NCBI GenBank assembly: GCA_044425705.1
Contig: JAWXVD010000166.1
Location: forward strand, 1 to 6,160
Origin: JAWXVD01 sp044425705
GTDB lineage: Bacteria; Bacillota; Clostridia; Lachnospirales; Lachnospiraceae
Direction: 5' to 3'
Length of the DNA: 6,160 nucleotides
The translations under genes and the position numbers were made by a program. This document shows positions 1 to 6,160 of the stretch, in pieces; position 1 is the first letter of the stretch, and every line of letters begins with the position of its first letter. The notes beneath the pieces were generated by a model that made no database searches, was not told the DNA's origin, and saw only the letters and a list, made by a program, of their open reading frames with translations.

Positions 1-465
1 TTCCTTATATCCTCTAAAATCATGTTTCTTGATGCCTTCTACTTGTATCAATAAGGTAGAAAGCTCTCTCATTTCTTCCCCAATATGTTTTCTATTTTCT
101 TCTGTTTGTTCTATATTAGATAACTCATCCATTCTTTTCCGTAATGGTTCTATATAGAGAGAACAGTCAAAATTTTGCATAGCTGTTAAATAGGAAGCTT
201 TGACAAATAGTTTATCTTCCATTTGATACGCCTTGTATACCAACTCCAATAATTCTGGAATTGCTAAATCACCCGCTAATAAGGCCGCATTCTTTCTTGT
301 CTTAGCATCTTCTACCAGCAATAAAGAGGCAATCAATGTCACGTCCTCTTGGACCCATTCCGTTAATTCTTCTCTTAAAAACTCACTTTTGATTTCCTGA
401 CGAAGTTTACTTACATTTTGTCTCACTTCAATTCCATTTTTTATATTTTCAATTATTTTTTTCAT
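1..465 (-). CDS. Partial helical-repeat protein, N-terminal 155 residues; possibly the front of a UPF0020-type RNA methyltransferase
   Basis: Reading the minus strand from the ATG at 465-463 gives 155 codons without a stop up to the window edge, so the C-terminal part is missing. An in-frame TAA lies two codons before this ATG, which fixes the start at or after it. The protein is almost entirely helical and charged, starting MKKIIENIKNGIEVRQNVSK. It holds a HEAT-repeat-like stretch (around residues 59-75, core DAKTRKNAALLAGDL) followed by a second helical pair (EDKLFVKASYLTAMQNF). From memory, Lachnospiraceae carry a family with this N-terminal layout joined to a THUMP/UPF0020 SAM-dependent RNA methyltransferase domain. 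The window ends before any methyltransferase motif, so that function is inferred only. An AAGGA directly abuts the ATG, an unusually short Shine-Dalgarno spacing. The gene is transcribed divergently from the c-di-GMP operon. That it is a real gene is well supported; its function is not. Confidence 0.8.
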   Translation of the reverse strand, partial: MKKIIENIKNGIEVRQNVSKLRQEIKSEFLREELTEWVQEDVTLIASLLLVEDAKTRKNAALLAGDLAIPELLELVYKAYQMEDKLFVKASYLTAMQNFDCSLYIEPLRKRMDELSNIEQTEENRKHIGEEMRELSTLLIQVEGIKKHDFRGYKE

Positions 466-552
466 TCCTTACAAACCATACTTTCTCTTCCAAAATTTCT
501 AGTGTCACCTTAAAATCACAGATGTTAAGGGGGAAATTTTTCTTCACCCATT

Positions 553-576
553 ATGCAATTTTTATTGCTCTTGCAT
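553..576 (-). repeat. Short inverted repeat in the leader of the left-edge gene
   Basis: ATGCAA at 553-558 and TTGCAT at 571-576 are perfect 6-bp inverted arms around a 12-base AT-rich loop. The element lies just downstream of the predicted minus-strand start site, so it would form a small hairpin near the 5' end of the transcript or act as a DNA-binding dyad. It is short and AT-rich, so chance occurrence is quite possible. Confidence 0.3.
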
Positions 577-589
577 TTTATGTATGAAA

Positions 590-618
590 ACTATAGCATG
601 TGTCTATGTAAAAGGCAA
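590..618 (-). promoter_or_regulatory. Candidate extended -10 promoter for the left-edge gene
   Basis: Read on the minus strand, TTGCCT (618-613) is followed after 17 bases by TATAGT (595-590). The -10 is preceded by TGC, making a TGnTATAGT extended -10. Spacing is ideal for a vegetative sigma-A promoter. Transcription would start near 583, leaving a leader of about 118 nt before the ATG at 465. Confidence 0.6.
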
Positions 619-658
619 TTCAATCACGCTATTTTCATAATATTTCTTTTATTTTTAT

Positions 659-691
659 GTTACTTTTCGCAGCCACACCGCAAAAAGTAAC
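659..691. repeat. Hairpin / inverted repeat between the divergent promoters
   Basis: GTTACTTTT (659-667) and AAAAGTAAC (683-691) are perfect 9-bp inverted arms. After one mismatch the stem can add GC/GC (669-670 with 680-681), leaving a loop of about nine bases. Neither strand shows a good T-run directly after the stem, so it does not look like an intrinsic terminator. It lies upstream of both predicted start sites and would be DNA rather than leader RNA for both genes, so an operator-like dyad or a relic of a small mobile repeat are the likelier readings. Confidence 0.5.
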
Positions 692-761
692 TTTGCAGGC
701 TTATTTTTATCTCTATTTCATCATAAAATAATAAATTTCAGCAGAAAAATATACCAAAAAA

Positions 762-770
762 TGTTATAAT
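762..770 (+). promoter_or_regulatory. Candidate extended -10 promoter for the three-gene operon
   Basis: TGTTATAAT is a perfect TGn plus TATAAT extended -10. No good -35 is seen at 16-18 bases upstream (the 17-base position reads CAGAAA), which is acceptable for extended -10 promoters but could also mean an activator is needed. The start site would be near 777, giving a leader of about 98 nt before the ATG at 875. Confidence 0.6.
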
Positions 771-874
771 GATTTCAAGAACTAAAATACATCGAAAGAA
801 ATGACAATAAAACCAACTCATATAAGCCAATCTCCCATAGATTCAAATGTACATATTCTCGACTGGAGGAAATT

Positions 875-3739
875 ATGAAATCAAATTTATATAAAATATT
901 ATTCTCGTTTTTAACATTCACTCTTCTTATATTTTTTTCTAACTTTACTAGTATTACTTCTAACGCACAAACTACTAGCACAAGTATTGTGGAAGATCCT
1001 ACTATCATAAAAGTTGGCTATATCCTTAACTACGGTACCATAAAATCTCCAATCCTCAAAGGTGAAGAAGGGTATGGCTATGAATATTTAAATAAAATAT
1101 TTGAATATGCTGACGGTAACTATGAATTAGAATTTATTTATTGTGAATGGGAAGAAAGCAAAACCATGTTAGCCAATGGAGAACTTGATATTATTGGACC
1201 TACTACCTATTCAGACGAAGGAACAACACTATACCAATATCCTGATAATAGTTTTGGTGATAATATAATTTTCCTCTCTACTTTAAGCAAAAACAATATC
1301 CCTTATAAAAGCTATGGTGATATCAACGGTAGTAAAATTGCGGTGCAACAAAATAATCCCAACGAATATATGCTCCATGAATTTTTAGATGAAAATAATT
1401 TTGAAGCCGAAATCCTTTACTTTACAGACAATGACTACGAGGAAGCCTTAGAAAGTTTAAACTGTGATTTTTGCCTCTCATCATCTTTGCAAACCTTTAA
1501 GAATCTTTCTCCTATAGCAACTTTAGGATTTTTAGATTTCTATTACGTTACAGATATCAATAATCTAGAATTAGTTGAAATTATCAACTCAGCAATGGAG
1601 GAATTAGAAAAACATGAATTTTTCTATCAAGAAAAATTATATTTAAACTACTACAATTATAACATCAATTCTTCTTATTATGTGACCAATGAAGAATATA
1701 CATTGTTACAGTCTCAAGAACTATATACTGTGGGTGTATATAACTTTAATAGCCCTATCAGCTATATTGATACAAATGGAAATTTAACAGGTATCGCATT
1801 AGATACATTAAACTTGATTTCAGAATCTGCTGGAATTAACTATAAAATCATGGAATTAACTGAGGGAACTATTGAAAACGCGGACTATGACTTTGCCTTT
1901 ACCGCCCTGAGCCAAGATGATTGTACTTCCATCGTTGAAAGTGAGCCTTATTATGAAATACCACTCTTATTGGTAGAACGTGTTATGGTAAATAATGCCT
2001 CCATCAAAAACATCGGTATTTTATCATACTACGGAATTACCGAAATCGAATTGGAAGGTCATATTTATGGACGTAAAATTTATGAATATAGTAGCGTTTC
2101 AGAACTGCAAAATGCCTACAACAATGGCATCATTGATAGTTTTATCATCACTACTACAGCATTAAACTCCATTCGAAATAATTTTTATGATATGGATTTT
2201 ATTTCTAATACATTAGATTCTCATCTTGCATTAACCGTGGCTTTTCCAACTGGCTATTCAAGCGAGAAAATTGCTATTTTCAATAAAATTATTACACGAC
2301 TAAACGAGACGGATTTAGATACATCTGCACTAAAACACTCTACTACTATCACCAATAACACCGTAACTTTGTATGATATCTGGAATAAATATCATCTATT
2401 AATCGTCGGAATTTTTTGTATGTTCGTCCTTTTGTTTGCAGCTTTTGAATGGAAACGCCGTAAAGCTTTATCAAAGTTTATTAATATAGACCCTCTAACT
2501 GGTCTCTTTTCCCAACATAAATTCCTCATAGAAACCCAAAATTATATTTCCCAAAATCCTAATGGTAGTTACACTATTATCTCCTTAGATATCGATAATT
2601 TTAAATACATTAATGAATTTTATAGTTATGAAACTGGTTCCAAAATATTGACTACAGTTGGGAAAAATATTCAAGCCTTTGCTGCTACTGCTAAATTCAT
2701 AGGCAGAGCCCATGCCGATAATTTTCTGATTCTAGCTGAAAATCAAGGGGTTATGGAGAAGATTGATCATGCTAAACAGGAGGATGGAAATGGACTATAC
2801 GAACAGCTCCGTAAGTATGTAGGTGAAATCTATGATATCACCTTTAGCATCGGTTTATACGAGGTAAATGATAAAAATCTTGACCTTAATTTTATGATTG
2901 ATTGTGCCAACATTGCAAAAGATTTAGGCAAGGATATTGCACATACTACAGTCAACAAATACACTGCCGAAATGGATAAGATTAGAATTACAAACAATGA
3001 TATTGTGGCAAATATGGCTTCCGCCATAGAGAATGAAGAATTTATTTTGTACTATCAACCTAAGCTTGATTTAAAAACTCGCCATTTAGTAGGTGCCGAA
3101 GCACTGGTTCGTTGGATAAAGGACGACAAATCAGTTCCTCCCAATCATTTTATTCCGCTATTTGAACGCAATGGCTTTATCGTAGAGTTAGATTATTACA
3201 TATTGACAAAAACTTGTGAATTGATAGAAAAATACCCACAGGTACCTAAAATTTCATTTAATCTTTCAGGAATCACTGTTATGGAAAACAATTTAGTTGA
3301 CATCATTTTAGGTATCGTTAATTCTTATGAGGTTCCTTATGAAAAAATAGACATTGAAATTACAGAATCAGCATTTGTCCAGAAATTCGAACAGTCTCGT
3401 GATAAAATAAAAAAACTACAGTCGCTAGGCTTCACCATTTCAATGGACGATTTTGGATCTGGTATTTCTTCCTTAAACCGACTAAAAAACATTCCTATCG
3501 ATACCTTAAAAATTGATTGTGAATTTATCATCGATTCTATGGAAAATCCACGAGGTCGTCAAATTATTAAAAATGTAGTAAATATGGCAAAAGATTTAAA
3601 CTTAGAGACCGTCGCCGAGGGAATCGAAACACAAGAACAAGAAGCTTTCCTTTTGGAAGTAGGCTGCAATATAGGACAAGGATACTTTTTCTCCATGCCT
3701 ATACCAGAAGATGAATTTATTCGTTATATAAATCGTTAA
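875..3739 (+). CDS. Membrane sensor c-di-GMP phosphodiesterase: two solute-binding domains, TM, degenerate GGDEF, EAL
   Basis: A 954-residue protein predicted to sense an extracellular ligand and hydrolyse cyclic di-GMP to pGpG inside the cell. Residues 1-31 look like a signal peptide (hydrophobic 8-23, possible cleavage after SNA31). Residues about 42-262 and 283-480 resemble two tandem SBP_bac_3 solute-binding domains. A membrane helix at about 505-524 is followed by the basic EWKRRK. The GGDEF domain (about 535-695) is degenerate: the signature reads HADNF (613-617), no inhibitory RxxD site is visible, and the usual D of the FGHxxGD motif is S589; diguanylate cyclase activity is probably lost. 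The EAL domain (about 705-950) looks active: E742 of EAL, N796, E828, D858/D859 of DDFGSG, K879, E915 and Q935 match the known metal and catalytic residues. GGAGGA at 865-870 sits four bases before the ATG. It is first in an apparent operon with the DUF2207-like and LemA genes. The ligand is unknown. Confidence 0.93.
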   Translation: MKSNLYKILFSFLTFTLLIFFSNFTSITSNAQTTSTSIVEDPTIIKVGYILNYGTIKSPILKGEEGYGYEYLNKIFEYADGNYELEFIYCEWEESKTMLANGELDIIGPTTYSDEGTTLYQYPDNSFGDNIIFLSTLSKNNIPYKSYGDINGSKIAVQQNNPNEYMLHEFLDENNFEAEILYFTDNDYEEALESLNCDFCLSSSLQTFKNLSPIATLGFLDFYYVTDINNLELVEIINSAMEELEKHEFFYQEKLYLNYYNYNINSSYYVTNEEYTLLQSQELYTVGVYNFNSPISYIDTNGNLTGIALDTLNLISESAGINYKIMELTEGTIENADYDFAFTALSQDDCTSIVESEPYYEIPLLLVERVMVNNASIKNIGILSYYGITEIELEGHIYGRKIYEYSSVSELQNAYNNGIIDSFIITTTALNSIRNNFYDMDFISNTLDSHLALTVAFPTGYSSEKIAIFNKIITRLNETDLDTSALKHSTTITNNTVTLYDIWNKYHLLIVGIFCMFVLLFAAFEWKRRKALSKFINIDPLTGLFSQHKFLIETQNYISQNPNGSYTIISLDIDNFKYINEFYSYETGSKILTTVGKNIQAFAATAKFIGRAHADNFLILAENQGVMEKIDHAKQEDGNGLYEQLRKYVGEIYDITFSIGLYEVNDKNLDLNFMIDCANIAKDLGKDIAHTTVNKYTAEMDKIRITNNDIVANMASAIENEEFILYYQPKLDLKTRHLVGAEALVRWIKDDKSVPPNHFIPLFERNGFIVELDYYILTKTCELIEKYPQVPKISFNLSGITVMENNLVDIILGIVNSYEVPYEKIDIEITESAFVQKFEQSRDKIKKLQSLGFTISMDDFGSGISSLNRLKNIPIDTLKIDCEFIIDSMENPRGRQIIKNVVNMAKDLNLETVAEGIETQEQEAFLLEVGCNIGQGYFFSMPIPEDEFIRYINR

Positions 3740-3754
3740 GGAGATCTCAATATC

Positions 3755-4843
3755 ATGTCAAAACAAAAAAAATATATTAAAACAAAAGAAATAGAAAATC
3801 TAGAACGTTTAGATAAATGCGTATGGTTAATTCCAATTTATTTCTGCATAAAATCATTTAATCCTAAGTTAATATTTAATATTTTTTTAGAGTCTTTTGC
3901 TACTGGAATTTTTACCTTGATATGCTTTGTTCTACTTCTAGGTGTGCTCTATGTCCCGCTTATGATGATTTGGAGAGGCGTCACTAAAACTTTACGAATG
4001 AACGCCATTATGAAGGCCTCCTTTCCTGCTATGACTGATCTTGATTATTATCGCCATGAATTAACTGGTATCACACCTGCAATGATTAGTATGTGTACTG
4101 ATTTAGAGATTGAAATCGAAAAAGATATTACTGCACAAATATTAAAATATTCCATGGATGGTATCGTTTCTACAGAAAATGGAACTATTACGGTACTAAC
4201 CGAAAATTTTGATGGTTTTAGTGCTAGTGATACTTTTTTATTAAAAACACTAATGAAAGATTCCATAAATCCAACTACTGCTTTGCAATGGAAAAAAATT
4301 GTCAAAGACGAAATTATGGATGGTCCTCTTCTCCAACCTAAACAGCCTAAAAAATATTCCAAGGTAAAAGGTCCTCTTCTTTATTTTTCATCCTTCGCTA
4401 TCATTTGGGTGTGCATTACCACCTTTATGACTAGTGATGCAGTGTGGAATCTTTTATCATTTGAAGATATTTCAAATGAAGAATTATTGCAACTTATAAT
4501 TCAAGACCCTCGTTATGCCTTAATTATGGTAGGAATCACCCTTGCTGGCATTACAGGTTTATGTACATTCGCTTATCCTGTGGCTACTTTATTAAAAGCT
4601 TTTATAACCATGAAATCTGTAGATACCATCGAACGAACAAAAAAAGGCCAAGAATTAACAGAGAAAATATATGGAATGAAAAACTTTATTCACGATTTTT
4701 CTAATCTTGCCTACGCGGATAAAGAATCTTTGATTCTATGGGATGATTTTTTAATCTACGCTGTTGTATTGGAAGAAAATAGTAGTATAATAGAAGAAAT
4801 ATTATATATGCGTAACATACAATTAACGAAAATCCAACTGTAA
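3755..4843 (+). CDS. Short DUF2207-type membrane protein lacking the extracellular N-terminal domain
   Basis: A 362-residue membrane protein of unknown function. Three membrane helices are visible at about 48-73, 206-225 and 254-280. Between the first and second lies a soluble stretch (about 98-190) with the pattern YRHELTGITPAMISM followed by helix and IVSTENGTITVL, resembling the winged-helix-like middle part of DUF2207 proteins. The C-terminus (about 291-350: RTKKGQELTEKIYGMKNFI, then LILWDDFLIYAVVLEE) matches the typical DUF2207 ending, in which a WE-Y-LVYAVALG pattern is common. Full DUF2207 proteins are usually about 550-650 residues with a signal peptide and an extracellular beta domain; here that part is absent and the protein begins with a charged cytoplasmic stretch. 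AAGGAG (3738-3743) overlaps the stop codon of the upstream gene, 11 bases before the ATG. The start of the next gene, lemA, is 11 bases after the stop. The family match rests on pattern recognition alone. Confidence 0.8.
   Translation: MSKQKKYIKTKEIENLERLDKCVWLIPIYFCIKSFNPKLIFNIFLESFATGIFTLICFVLLLGVLYVPLMMIWRGVTKTLRMNAIMKASFPAMTDLDYYRHELTGITPAMISMCTDLEIEIEKDITAQILKYSMDGIVSTENGTITVLTENFDGFSASDTFLLKTLMKDSINPTTALQWKKIVKDEIMDGPLLQPKQPKKYSKVKGPLLYFSSFAIIWVCITTFMTSDAVWNLLSFEDISNEELLQLIIQDPRYALIMVGITLAGITGLCTFAYPVATLLKAFITMKSVDTIERTKKGQELTEKIYGMKNFIHDFSNLAYADKESLILWDDFLIYAVVLEENSSIIEEILYMRNIQLTKIQL
4764..4791 (+). promoter_or_regulatory. Possible internal promoter for the LemA gene
   Basis: TTGTAT (4764-4769), a 16-base spacer and a perfect TATAAT (4786-4791) lie inside the 3' end of the DUF2207-like gene. 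A transcript would start near 4798, about 57 nt ahead of the LemA ATG, and would allow LemA to be made without the phosphodiesterase. The -35 matches only three of six positions, and perfect TATAAT hexamers are common by chance in DNA this AT-rich. Confidence 0.3.
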
Positions 4844-4854
4844 AGGAGAATCAC

Positions 4855-5430
4855 ATGATAATCTTAGTAATCGGTCTTATTTTCTTATGTATCATCATTG
4901 TTTTAGTAACATTATCCATTAAATATTACAACAACTTTGTTGTATTAAAAAACAGAGTATTAGATCAACAGGCACAAATTGATGTACAATTAAAACGTCG
5001 TTGCGACCTAATTCCCAATCTAATACAAACCGTAAAAGGTTCTGCAAATTTTGAAAAGTCCACATTAGAGGCTGTAACTAACGCCAGAACGAAAGCTCTT
5101 CACGCAGCTAACTTAAATGATGTGATTCAAACAAACAACGAGTTAAGTGGTGCTCTCCGAAATTTTTTTGCAGTCAGTGAAAATTATCCTGATTTAAAAT
5201 CAAATGCAAGTTTTCTTCAATTACAAAGTGAGTTTTCAACTACAGAAGACAAGATTGCAAAGTCTCGACAATTTTTCAATGATACAGTCATGAAATACAA
5301 CACAGCCTTAGAGCTGTTTCCAGCAAATATTTTTGCTAAAATCTTCGGATATCAACCTTTTGCATATTTAACCGCAGAAGAAAGCGAAAAACAATCTATA
5401 AAAATGGATGATAATACCTTTCAATTTTAA
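4855..5430 (+). CDS. lemA: LemA family protein
   Basis: A 191-residue protein of the usual LemA length. An N-terminal membrane helix (about 2-23) is followed by family hallmarks: YYNNFVVLKNRV (24-35), QIDVQLKRRCDLIPNLIQTV (41-60), KGSANFEKSTLEAV, then ENYPDLKSNASFLQLQSEF (109-127), a TEDKIAKSRQFFND motif (130-143) and FPANIFAKIFGY (155-166). In known LemA structures these form a four-helix bundle outside the anchor; the orientation in this cell is inferred. The conserved GYA-HE after the VKG is changed to GSANFE. The biochemical function of LemA is not established; relatives are found beside DUF2207, TPM-domain or HtpX genes and have been linked to the cell envelope. AAAGGAG (4842-4848) gives ideal spacing to the ATG. 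It is last in the operon, and a strong terminator follows 43 bases after the stop. Confidence 0.95.
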   Translation: MIILVIGLIFLCIIIVLVTLSIKYYNNFVVLKNRVLDQQAQIDVQLKRRCDLIPNLIQTVKGSANFEKSTLEAVTNARTKALHAANLNDVIQTNNELSGALRNFFAVSENYPDLKSNASFLQLQSEFSTTEDKIAKSRQFFNDTVMKYNTALELFPANIFAKIFGYQPFAYLTAEESEKQSIKMDDNTFQF

Positions 5431-5472
5431 AAGAAAATGATAATGAATTTTATCCTATATATATTTAGAAAC

Positions 5473-5518
5473 AAAAAATAATCGTATCAGTTTCATCATG
5501 CTGAACGATTATTTTTTT
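5473..5518. terminator. Bidirectional intrinsic terminator between lemA and spoVT
   Basis: AAAAAATAATCGT (5473-5485) pairs perfectly with ACGATTATTTTTT (5505-5517). After one bulged A (5486) the stem continues TCAG (5487-5490) with CTGA (5501-5504), leaving a 10-base loop. Seven Ts (5512-5518) serve the plus strand, and the six As at 5473-5478 give a matching T-run on the minus strand. It can therefore end both the operon and the convergent spoVT transcript. Confidence 0.9.
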
Positions 5519-5519
5519 G

Positions 5520-5603
5520 ATATCTCCTAATCATTATCTTCTGTTAATTATTTCTCGACAGTTATTTCTTGATAGCTATTTCCTAGTAGTTATCTTATAC
5601 CAC
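5520..5603. repeat. Degenerate 14-nt tandem repeat, about six units
   Basis: From 5520 the sequence falls into 14-base units: ATATCTCCTAATCA, TTATCTTCTGTTAA, TTATTTCTCGACAG, TTATTTCTTGATAG, CTATTTCCTAGTAG and TTATCTTATACCAC. The third and fourth units differ at only two positions and the fifth is clearly related; the outer units are weak. It sits in the non-coding gap after the terminator and in the 3' untranslated part of spoVT. It carries no obvious coding sequence. Confidence 0.55.
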
Positions 5604-5636
5604 CAACTATATTGAAACACTGTTCTTACGCGAGCT

Positions 5637-6160
5637 CTATTGCTCCATCTGTCTTCCCAAAAATCCTGCCGCTGCCAGTACCAGCTTCTGCTCCACTTCG
5701 CCCATCTTGCTCTTCATATCACTTTGCAATAAAATCACAGCACCGATTACGTCACCTTCGCTGATAATAGGCGCGATAGCTTCATAAGCATATTCTTCCG
5801 AATCATCCTCAAAAACTGAAATAAAATTACGATCACCTTTTGTGGCCATAATAGTTTCTCTTTTATCCATTTTATCTTCTAATTTAGCACTAATTCCTCG
5901 ACCTAACATAGCCTTATATCCACCTGCTGTGGCAATAAATTGATCACGATCGGCAATCAACGCTGCATGACCAGACACTTGAGCCAAACTGTCTACGTAT
6001 TGTTTTGCAAAGTTTGTCATTTCTCCAATAGGTGAATATTTCTTTAAAATAATTTCTCCCTCTCTATCAGTAAAAATTTCCAATGGATCACTTTCTCTAA
6101 TTCTTAAGGTACGTCTAATTTCCTTTGGGATTACCACACGTCCTAAATCGTCTATCCTTC
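5637..6160 (-). CDS. spoVT: Stage V sporulation protein T, transcriptional regulator (5' end outside window)
   Basis: The minus-strand frame is open to the window edge and ends with TAG at 5639-5637. Visible residues begin RIDDLGRVVIPKEIRRTLRI, the AbrB-type swapped-hairpin DNA-binding domain of SpoVT and AbrB. Compared with the Bacillus start MKATGIVR, about eight codons are missing, so the full protein should be about 181 residues against 178 in B. subtilis. A GTG inside VVIP could be mistaken for a start, but the conserved reading runs further upstream. After a linker (SPIGEMTNFAKQYVDSLAQV) comes the GAF-like C-terminal domain, whose ligand is unknown; it ends with VLAAAGFLGRQMEQ. In B. 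subtilis SpoVT acts late in the forespore, tuning sigma-G genes. It is convergent with the lemA operon, and its promoter lies outside the window. Confidence 0.96.
   Translation of the reverse strand, partial: RIDDLGRVVIPKEIRRTLRIRESDPLEIFTDREGEIILKKYSPIGEMTNFAKQYVDSLAQVSGHAALIADRDQFIATAGGYKAMLGRGISAKLEDKMDKRETIMATKGDRNFISVFEDDSEEYAYEAIAPIISEGDVIGAVILLQSDMKSKMGEVEQKLVLAAAGFLGRQMEQ

Larger units (their letters stand above)
466..874. other. Divergent intergenic region with two outward promoters and inverted repeats
   Basis: These 409 bases separate two divergent genes. I see no convincing coding sequence, tRNA or known riboswitch in them. They hold a minus-strand extended -10 promoter (590-618), a plus-strand extended -10 promoter (762-770), an inverted repeat in the minus-strand leader (553-576) and a larger hairpin between the promoters (659-691). 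The plus-strand leader, from about 777 to 874, ends in the Shine-Dalgarno GGAGGA at 865-870. Confidence 0.7.

Noticed and set aside
659..691. Intrinsic terminator at the intergenic hairpin
   Set aside because: No T-run follows the stem on either strand, and no gene ends nearby.
777..874. Possible c-di-GMP riboswitch in the leader of the phosphodiesterase gene
   Set aside because: The leader is under 100 nt and AT-rich, and none of the conserved GEMM-type blocks or GC-rich paired stems could be found.
775..1008. 77-codon hydrophobic open frame on the minus strand
   Set aside because: It is the complement of the leader and signal peptide of the phosphodiesterase; its hydrophobicity is a by-product of the AT-rich sequence, and it conflicts with the plus-strand promoter and ribosome-binding site.
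2830..3531. Two short minus-strand open frames (2830-3027 and 3337-3531)
   Set aside because: Both are antisense to the conserved GGDEF-EAL coding region and have no family features.
4048..4362. 104-codon open frame on the minus strand
   Set aside because: It lies wholly inside the DUF2207-like gene on the opposite strand, shows no recognisable protein pattern, and the sense frame is clearly the coding one.
5552..5562. Spo0A-box-like TGTCGAG on the minus strand
   Set aside because: It matches the box at six of seven positions but lies downstream of spoVT and the operon, inside the 14-nt repeat, where no promoter is seen.

Overview
The window is AT-rich, spore-former DNA. It carries spoVT, AGGAGG-type ribosome-binding sites and sigma-A-like extended -10 promoters. 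Together with the look of the left-edge gene, this points to an anaerobic low-GC Firmicute, most likely a Lachnospiraceae or related Clostridia member. That placement is an inference from gene families; no rRNA or other marker is present.

Layout. (1) Positions 1-465, minus strand: the N-terminal 155 residues of a helical-repeat protein that runs off the left edge, possibly the front of a UPF0020-type RNA methyltransferase. (2) Positions 466-874: a divergent intergenic region with two outward-facing candidate promoters, leaders of roughly 100-120 nt on each side and two inverted repeats. (3) Positions 875-5430, plus strand: a tight three-gene apparent operon (gaps of 15 and 11 nt). It encodes a large membrane sensor with two extracellular solute-binding domains, a degenerate GGDEF domain and an intact EAL domain; then a short DUF2207-type membrane protein lacking the usual extracellular N-terminal domain; then a LemA-family protein. 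(4) Positions 5431-5636: a strong hairpin terminator able to work in both directions, followed by a degenerate 14-nt tandem repeat. (5) Positions 5637-6160, minus strand: spoVT, convergent with the operon and missing only about its first 8 codons.

How the genes may work together. The first operon gene should bind an extracellular ligand and pass the signal across the membrane to a c-di-GMP phosphodiesterase whose attached GGDEF domain has lost its catalytic motif. The two downstream genes belong to families (DUF2207 and LemA) that, from general knowledge, often sit together, are membrane-associated and have poorly defined functions. Their union with a c-di-GMP phosphodiesterase is the most noteworthy feature of the window. 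It suggests, but does not prove, a ligand-controlled envelope module tied to c-di-GMP. SpoVT and the left-edge gene appear to be separate transcription units.
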